Under the pieces are notes generated by a model, which saw nothing but the letters and a program-made list of their open reading frames with translations, was not told where the DNA came from and ran no database searches. Below are positions 58,923 to 64,000 of a DNA stretch of 64,000 nt, in pieces. The position numbers were made by a program, and so were the translations under genes. The stretch spans positions 1,178,001 to 1,242,000 of the forward strand of contig NZ_JPOG01000001.1 in the NCBI RefSeq assembly GCF_000733765.1, given 5' to 3'. Within the stretch, counting starts at the first letter, position 1; every line of letters starts with the position of its first letter. The DNA is from Algiphilus aromaticivorans DG1253 (GTDB lineage Bacteria > Pseudomonadota > Gammaproteobacteria > Nevskiales > Nevskiaceae).

Positions 58923-61643
58923 ATGCGCTGGTTAGACGTGATGATGGACCGGCCGCGTCTGGTCATTGCGGCCGTTACGCTGATTTGTGCGCTTTCGGCC
59001 GTGGCCGTGGCGCTGACGCGCGACGGTGGTGAATTGATCCGGGTCGACGCCGATCTCAGCGCGCTGACGAGCAGCGATCGGCCGGCGTCTGCCCTGCACG
59101 ATCGCTACGCCGCGCGCTTCGGTGAATCCGGACTGCTGCTCGCCACCGCGCGGCATGAAGATCTGCTGTCCGCGCCAGGGCTCCGAGCGGTGGCTCAGGC
59201 CCACGACGCGCTCGCCGCCTTGCCTGGGGCGGGGCGGGTGCGCTCGCTGGCTTCGGTGCCCAACCTGCTGCGCAACGCCCCGGATGATCCGGTGCTCGAC
59301 GTCGGCTCGGTGACCGAGCAGCTCGCGCGCGTACCCGACGCTCAGCCCGAGATTGCCGCCAGCGCGCGACGCAACCCCATGCTGGCCGATGTCTTCTTCA
59401 ATGCCGAGACCGGCACGGCCGCCTTCGTGGTGGTGCCAGAAGGCGAAGGCACGGGCGAGGCGCTGCGCGCGCTGGCTGCGTCGGTGTCGGAGACGCTTGC
59501 AACCGTCGATGGTCTGCACGGCGTGGCGGTGACGGGAAACGGCCTGGTCGACGCCGCGGTTGCAGATGCGGTCTGGGACGGGCTCATGGTAACGATGCCG
59601 GTGGCCGTGCTGCTGGTGATCGCCCTGCTCGCCTTTTCCTTCCGCAGCGCGCTGGTGGTGGTGCTCGGCGCAATGAGCATCGGCGTCTCGCTGCTGGTGA
59701 TGTGGGCGGTTGGCGGCATGGCCGGCATTTCGCTCAATATGGTCTCGGCCATCGCGCCACCGGTGGTGGTGGCCTTCGGCATCATGTTCAGCATCCACAT
59801 GGTTTCGGAATGGTTGCGCCACGATGTCGGCGAGGATGTCGCGCGCGCGCGACGCGCGGTGGGGGGAGTGGCCCTGCCTTTGCTGCTCAACGGCCTGACC
59901 ACCAGCATCGGTCTGGCGGCACTGGCTCTGTCGCCGTTGCAGGCGGTCAAGGAGTTCTCGCTGCTGGCGGTTACGGGCGTGCTGTCGCTGACCCTGCTCA
60001 GCGTGAGCTATCTGCCGGCGCTGCTGCTGCTCATGGGCTCTCATATCGGTCAGCGCAAGCTGCCCGGCGAGGCCCTAGCCGCCGCCGCGGCGCGCGCGTT
60101 GGCGAATTTTGCGGTGCGCTGGCGCGTGCCGGTTGTACTGACTGCCGCCCTCGTGCTGCTGCTGGGCCTGTTGGCAGCGCAACGCATCGAGCCCGGCTCG
60201 TCCTACATCGCCAACTTCTCGCAGGATGCGCCGGTGCGCGTCGACTATGAGCGTGTCAACCACGATCTGGGCGGTGCTGTTGCTATCGACGTCTATCTGG
60301 AGGCGCCGCTGGATCACGTGCTGCTGGAACCGGAGATCGCCACCGCTGTCGATGATTTCGTGCGCTGGGCGCGCATACAACCCGAAGTCGGCGCCGCTGT
60401 CAGCTACGCCGATCATCTGAAGGTGCTCAACGCGGCTATGCAGCCGGAGGCCGAGGGCGAGCCCAGCTACCCGGCTTCGCTACGCCTTGCGCGGCAGTTG
60501 CTGAGCTTCGGCGGCAGAGACGCCGTGCGCGGTCTTATCGACGACCGCCAGCGTAGCGCCGTAGTTCGCTTGCGCATCCGCGACGATCACAGCGCCCGGG
60601 TCACGGCCCTGGCGGAGCGCATGCAGCAGCAGCTTCGCGCTCTGCCGCCGGCGGTGCGCGCGGAGGTGGTCGGGGCGCCGGTGCGCGCGGCGGAGACCGT
60701 CGGCCGTATCGTCGATCGGCAGTGGGTGTCAGTGGCGGCGGCGCTGGGTGCGATCGCGCTGGTGCTTTACGGACTCTTCATGTCGGCGCGCGCCGCCATG
60801 GTGGCGATGCTGCCCAATCTCGTGCCGGTGGGGGTTTACTTCGGCCTGCTCGGCGTCAGCGGTATCGGGTTGAATCCCGCGACCAGTCTGGTTGCTTGCC
60901 TGGTCATCGGTGTGGCGGTGGATGACACCATCCATTTTCTCGCGCGTTTCAACGCCGAAGCCCGCGCGCGCGGCAGCGAGCGGGAGGCAGTGGGGTACGC
61001 CCTGGGCAGCATCCTGCGCCCAGTGACGCTGACCACGGCTGCGCTCTGCCTGAGCTTCACGGCCTTCCTGCTGTCGCCGCTCGCCTCGCACGCCGAGTTC
61101 GGCGTACTGGCGGCGTTGGCCCTGTTGCTGGCCTGGCTGACTGACATCCTGGTGACGCCGGCGCTGGGCTCGATGGTGCGCATCGTTACCCTCTGGGATC
61201 TGCTGCGCGTGGATCTGGGTAGCTCGCCACAGCTCACGATTCCGCTGCTCAGCGGGCTGAGCAATCGGCAGGCGCGGTTGTTCGCCCTGACCGCGCGTTA
61301 CGAGCGAATCCCGGCCGGTGTCGACGTCATGTGCGAAGGCGACGTTTCTGCCGATATCTGCGTCTGTGTCGATGGGCAGATGGAGGTCTGGGTCAAGCGC
61401 GACGGCGAGCGCCGTGTGCTGAACACCATTTTCCGCGGCGCGACCCTGGGCGAGGCCGGCTACTTCGGTCAACGGCGTACGGCGAATGTCACCACGACGC
61501 GTGCGACGCGGCTACTGCGCTTCGACGCTAGCGACCTTGAGCGGCTGCGGCGTCGGCATCCGCGCATTGCAGCCATCGTGCTGCGCAATCTGAACCGCAT
61601 CCAGGCCGAACGCCTGGCGCGAGCGACGGCAATGCTGCGATAA
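58923..61643 (+). CDS. RND/MMPL-type permease with C-terminal cyclic-nucleotide-binding-like domain
   Basis: Inner-membrane transporter of 906 residues. Two RND halves each have a periplasmic loop and six helices (about 1-390 and 391-745). The second half carries ACLVIGVAVDDTIHF, the hydrophobe/exporter (HAE-3, hopanoid-like) type of helix-4 motif. The last 130 residues (about 774-906) are soluble and resemble a CAP/cNMP-binding domain: LTARYERIPAGVDVMCEGD, then the phosphate cassette LGEAGYFGQRRTANV with the conserved Glu and Arg, and a closing helix. No helix-turn-helix follows. A lipid or hydrophobic substrate is likely. Fused regulation by a nucleotide is inference. Confidence 0.88.
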   Translation: MRWLDVMMDRPRLVIAAVTLICALSAVAVALTRDGGELIRVDADLSALTSSDRPASALHDRYAARFGESGLLLATARHEDLLSAPGLRAVAQAHDALAALPGAGRVRSLASVPNLLRNAPDDPVLDVGSVTEQLARVPDAQPEIAASARRNPMLADVFFNAETGTAAFVVVPEGEGTGEALRALAASVSETLATVDGLHGVAVTGNGLVDAAVADAVWDGLMVTMPVAVLLVIALLAFSFRSALVVVLGAMSIGVSLLVMWAVGGMAGISLNMVSAIAPPVVVAFGIMFSIHMVSEWLRHDVGEDVARARRAVGGVALPLLLNGLTTSIGLAALALSPLQAVKEFSLLAVTGVLSLTLLSVSYLPALLLLMGSHIGQRKLPGEALAAAAARALANFAVRWRVPVVLTAALVLLLGLLAAQRIEPGSSYIANFSQDAPVRVDYERVNHDLGGAVAIDVYLEAPLDHVLLEPEIATAVDDFVRWARIQPEVGAAVSYADHLKVLNAAMQPEAEGEPSYPASLRLARQLLSFGGRDAVRGLIDDRQRSAVVRLRIRDDHSARVTALAERMQQQLRALPPAVRAEVVGAPVRAAETVGRIVDRQWVSVAAALGAIALVLYGLFMSARAAMVAMLPNLVPVGVYFGLLGVSGIGLNPATSLVACLVIGVAVDDTIHFLARFNAEARARGSEREAVGYALGSILRPVTLTTAALCLSFTAFLLSPLASHAEFGVLAALALLLAWLTDILVTPALGSMVRIVTLWDLLRVDLGSSPQLTIPLLSGLSNRQARLFALTARYERIPAGVDVMCEGDVSADICVCVDGQMEVWVKRDGERRVLNTIFRGATLGEAGYFGQRRTANVTTTRATRLLRFDASDLERLRRRHPRIAAIVLRNLNRIQAERLARATAMLR

Positions 61644-61715
61644 AAAACATATATTTACGGGATAAACCTGCACTGTTTTATTCATTAATATGATCACGAG
61701 ACGAGGAGATTCCAA
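61644..61715 (+). promoter_or_regulatory. AT-rich promoter region of the SDR-greB operon
   Basis: This 72-bp gap is strongly AT-rich (ATAAAAAACATATATTTACG and TTTTATTCATTAATATGATC) and ends in the good ribosome site GAGGAG before the SDR start. It holds AAAC-N7-GTTT, a weak inverted repeat. Exact -35 and -10 positions cannot be fixed by eye. Confidence 0.45.
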
Positions 61716-62561
61716 ATGAGCTTGAAGGACAAGACCCTGTTCATCTCTGGCGGCAGCCGAGGTATCGGTTTGGCGATTGCGCTGCGCGCGGCGCGCGACG
61801 GCGCCAAGATCGCCATCGCTGCCAAGACGGACCAGCCGCACCCCAAGCTGGAGGGCACCGTGCACACCGCGGCGGAGGCCATCCGCGAGGCCGGTGGGCA
61901 GGCGCTGCCCCTGGTCTGCGATATCCGTGACGAGCGGCAGGTAACCGAAGCCGTGGCCGAGACAGTGGAGCGCTTCGGCGGCATTGACGTACTCGTCAAC
62001 AACGCCAGCGCCATCTCCCTGACCGGCACGATGTCCACCGACATGAAGCGCTACGACCTGATGAACCAGATCAACGCGCGCGGCACCTTTCTGTGCGGCC
62101 AGAAGTGCATTCCGCATCTGAAGAAGGCCGACAATCCACACATCCTGACCTTGTCGCCGCCGCTGGATATGCGGCCGAAGTGGTTTGCGCCGCATGTTGC
62201 CTATTCGATGGCCAAGTACGGCATGAGCCTGTGCACACTGGGCTGGGCCGAGGAGTTCCGCAGCGGCGGCATCGCTGCCAACTCGCTATGGCCACGCACC
62301 GGCATCGCCACCGCCGCCATCGAGATGATCGGGGGCGACGAACTCGCGCGGCGCTCGCGCTCGCCGGAGATCATGGCCGACGCCGCGCACATCATCCTGA
62401 CGCAGGACAGCCGCAGCTTCAGCGGCAATTTCTGCATCGACGACGTGCTGCTGCATGAGCACGGGGTACGCGATTTCTCCAAGTATCGGCGCGAGGACGT
62501 TCCAGAATCGGAGCTGATGCCGGACTTCTTCGTGCCTGACGATCTGCCCAAGGTGTCATGA
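61716..62561 (+). CDS. SDR oxidoreductase (HSDL2-like)
   Basis: Short-chain dehydrogenase of 281 residues: cofactor motif SGGSRGIGLAI (10-20), NNAS (about 92), catalytic Ser in ILTLSPPLD and Tyr/Lys in YSMAKYGM (about 168-172). The AAKTDQPHPKLEGTVHTAAEAI segment and the LSPPLDMRPKWF stretch match the HSDL2 group, whose animal members are peroxisomal or mitochondrial and linked to fatty-acid metabolism. It overlaps greB by 4 bp (ATGA). Confidence 0.88.
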   Translation: MSLKDKTLFISGGSRGIGLAIALRAARDGAKIAIAAKTDQPHPKLEGTVHTAAEAIREAGGQALPLVCDIRDERQVTEAVAETVERFGGIDVLVNNASAISLTGTMSTDMKRYDLMNQINARGTFLCGQKCIPHLKKADNPHILTLSPPLDMRPKWFAPHVAYSMAKYGMSLCTLGWAEEFRSGGIAANSLWPRTGIATAAIEMIGGDELARRSRSPEIMADAAHIILTQDSRSFSGNFCIDDVLLHEHGVRDFSKYRREDVPESELMPDFFVPDDLPKVS

Positions 62562-63073
62562 GCCGCTGGCGGCCACCGAGCACCGAGCGGGCTTCGCCCT
62601 ACATCACATCCGCCGGCTACCGGCGGATGCAGCAGGAGTACGACCATCTCTGGCGCGAGAGGCGCCCGGCGGTGGTACGGGCGCTGGCGGCCGCTGCCGC
62701 GGAGGGGGATCGCTCCGAGAACGCCGAGTATCAATACCGCAAGAAGGAGCTCGGCGAGATCGATCGGCGCGTGCGTTATCTGCAGCGCCGTCTGCCCGCC
62801 TTGCGCGTGCCGCCGTTTCCCGATGATCGGAGCCGCATCCATTTCGCGGCATGCGTTCGTATCAGCGTGGACGGCGATGTCGAGCGCGAACTGCAGCTCG
62901 TCGGCGCCGATGAGGCCGAGGCCGCCAGCGGGATGGTCTCGGTGGATGCGCCGCTGCCGCGTGCTCTCCTCGGCCGTTCTGAGGGCGATGTCTTCGTGCA
63001 TTCCACCCCGGGTGGCGAGCAGGAAATCGAGATCCTGGAGGTGCGCTACCCGGAACCAGAGTGCGCAGATTGA
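62558..63073 (+). CDS. greB: Transcription elongation factor GreB
   Basis: Cleavage-stimulating factor of 171 residues that rescues backtracked RNA polymerase. The N-terminal coiled coil (about 15-85) starts ITSAGYRRMQQEYDHLW. The tip carries the two acidic residues in AAAEGDRSENAEYQ (about 45-58) that coordinate the catalytic Mg2+. The C-terminal FKBP-like domain ends STPGGEQEIEILEV. GreB rather than GreA is indicated by the basic patch YRKKELGEIDRRVRYLQRRL. Translationally coupled to the upstream SDR. Confidence 0.93.
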   Translation: MSRWRPPSTERASPYITSAGYRRMQQEYDHLWRERRPAVVRALAAAAAEGDRSENAEYQYRKKELGEIDRRVRYLQRRLPALRVPPFPDDRSRIHFAACVRISVDGDVERELQLVGADEAEAASGMVSVDAPLPRALLGRSEGDVFVHSTPGGEQEIEILEVRYPEPECAD

Positions 63074-63105
63074 GTCCAATCCACGCTGATGAGCAGGAGA
63101 AGCAA

Positions 63106-63588
63106 ATGCTACGAGTGATCCCCCTGACACTGGTTCTTTTTCTGGCCGCATGCGCGACCGCCACGCCCTATCAGCCGAAGATCGGCGGTTATGGCTACGC
63201 CGAGCAGCGCATCGCCGAGAACCGCTTTCGTGTGACCTTTTCCGGCAACAGCGCGACTGAGCGCTCCCGGGTCGAGGACTATCTGCTTTACCGCGCCGCG
63301 GAGATCACCCTCTCGGAGGGTGGCACGCACTTTCTGATGATGGACTCTTCCACTGAAGCCGAAACGACCTACACCCAGACCATCAACACCGGCTTCGGTT
63401 TCGGGCATTTCAGCCACTTCGGTGCGGGCATCGGCGTGGGCACTTCGCGGCCGCAGTCCTCGAGCTATGACGCCCAGGCCATCATCGTCGTGCTGGATGA
63501 GGCGACCGAGCGCGACAACCTGCGCGCCTTCAACGCGCGCGACGTCAAGAAGCACATTGGTGAGCGAATCGAGCGTCCGGAGGCCTGA
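63106..63588 (+). CDS. CC0125/CC1285-family lipoprotein
   Basis: Lipoprotein of 160 residues with a signal and lipobox LAAC (about Cys15). The mature start TPYQPKIGGYGYAEQRIAENRFRVTFSGNSATERSRVEDYLLYRAAE is the signature of the CC0125/CC1285 family of small envelope lipoproteins. A Gly/Phe/His-rich segment (about 95-118) lies in the middle. Function unknown. The ATG at 63106 follows CAGGAG at a good distance. Confidence 0.85.
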   Translation: MLRVIPLTLVLFLAACATATPYQPKIGGYGYAEQRIAENRFRVTFSGNSATERSRVEDYLLYRAAEITLSEGGTHFLMMDSSTEAETTYTQTINTGFGFGHFSHFGAGIGVGTSRPQSSSYDAQAIIVVLDEATERDNLRAFNARDVKKHIGERIERPEA

Positions 63589-63707
63589 ACACCGGCGAGG
63601 TAGGGGCCACGCGATAGCGGCGAGCTATGCACGCGATGGGGCAAATGCGCTTGTTTCGCAAATGCGGTTAGATATCATTCTCGGAAATAGAAGCGGAGCA
63701 TTCCGAG

Positions 63708-63920
63708 ATGACCAAGACCCTCACTTTCGCGATTCTGCATATGAGCGTGGCCTTTTCCGTGGTCTACCTTATGACCGGCAGCGCGATGGCGGGCGGGTTG
63801 GTCGCTCTGATCGAGCCGGCCTGCAACACCGTCGCCTACCACTTCCACGAGAAGGTCTGGGCGCGCCGCGAGGCGCGGCGGCGCGAGCAGGCTTCGGGCC
63901 TGGCCGTCGGCCACGCCTGA
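63708..63920 (+). CDS. DUF2061 small membrane protein
   Basis: Membrane protein of 70 residues: N-terminal KTLTFAILHMSVAFSVVYLMTGS, a second helix, then the family signature NTVAYHFHEKVWAR. DUF2061 proteins are two-helix membrane proteins of unknown role. No partner gene is visible. The final 80 bp of the window (63921-64000) show nothing recognisable. Confidence 0.82.
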   Translation: MTKTLTFAILHMSVAFSVVYLMTGSAMAGGLVALIEPACNTVAYHFHEKVWARREARRREQASGLAVGHA

Positions 63921-64000
63921 GCGCAACTAAGCCATCCGGACGAGATCAGTGGCCTTGCAGCCGATGTCGTGAGTGCTAGAGTCTTCCCGCACAACGCGGA

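Noticed and set aside
1-64000. CRISPR arrays, prophage genes, tRNA or rRNA genes
   Set aside because: No regularly spaced direct repeats, phage structural or integrase genes, or recognisable tRNA/rRNA sequence were found by eye.

Overview
The window is GC-rich, densely coded chromosomal DNA from a gammaproteobacterium. The evidence is the gene content: hda next to a PerM-type permease, purM-purN followed by a DUF3108 gene, Hsp15, GreB, FxsA, MltF, MtgA and a Zur-type operator. The style (fused isobutyryl-CoA mutase, PQQ enzymes, many lipid and SDR enzymes) suggests the Nevskiales/Salinisphaerales/Xanthomonadales neighbourhood. That placement is an inference and no species is claimed. No tRNA, rRNA or CRISPR array was seen.

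Layout. 0-9 kb is housekeeping: hda/perM, purMN, a NUDIX-metallo-beta-lactamase fusion, Hsp15, cysH, fxsA and mltF. 9-18.4 kb holds a purple-acid-phosphatase-like lipoprotein, an MFS permease, an RNase AM-like PHP protein, a type II quinohemoprotein alcohol dehydrogenase with a palindromic operator candidate upstream, a GST, an M14 peptidase and an esterase. 18.4-24 kb is a lipid island: an AraC regulator divergent from an alkylglycerol-monooxygenase-like membrane oxygenase, an alkyl-DHAP-synthase-like flavoenzyme, an extended-SDR reductase and a PmtA-like methyltransferase. Together these look like an ether-lipid pathway. 24-30.7 kb has TesA, a PAS-GGDEF diguanylate cyclase, a HAD phosphatase, MtgA, a gamma-carbonic anhydrase and an SDR.

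30.7-36.6 kb carries the fused B12 mutase IcmF, a complete IS5-group insertion sequence whose terminal inverted repeats can be read (34235-35749), and a voltage-sensor-only membrane protein. 36.9-40.3 kb has an E3-like flavoprotein, a BLH-type phosphatase and a YfcC/DcuC-type carrier. 40.3-40.8 kb is a non-coding array of at least six hairpins, with a shorter mosaic relative at the window start. 40.8-43.4 kb is a zinc-uptake unit: a His-rich ZnuD-like TonB receptor and a small CxxC secreted protein behind a good Zur box.

46.2-56.9 kb is a six-gene cellulose operon, bcsD-bcsP-bcsAB-bcsZ-bcsC-TPR, in which BcsA and BcsB are one 1443-residue protein with an intact c-di-GMP-binding PilZ motif. 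57-64 kb has a PanE-family reductase, a LolA-like protein paired with an RND permease that carries a C-terminal cyclic-nucleotide-binding-like domain, an HSDL2-like SDR, greB, a small lipoprotein and a DUF2061 protein.

The strongest candidates for undescribed biology are the ether-lipid island, the hairpin array, the Zur-controlled CxxC protein and the RND-cNBD fusion.
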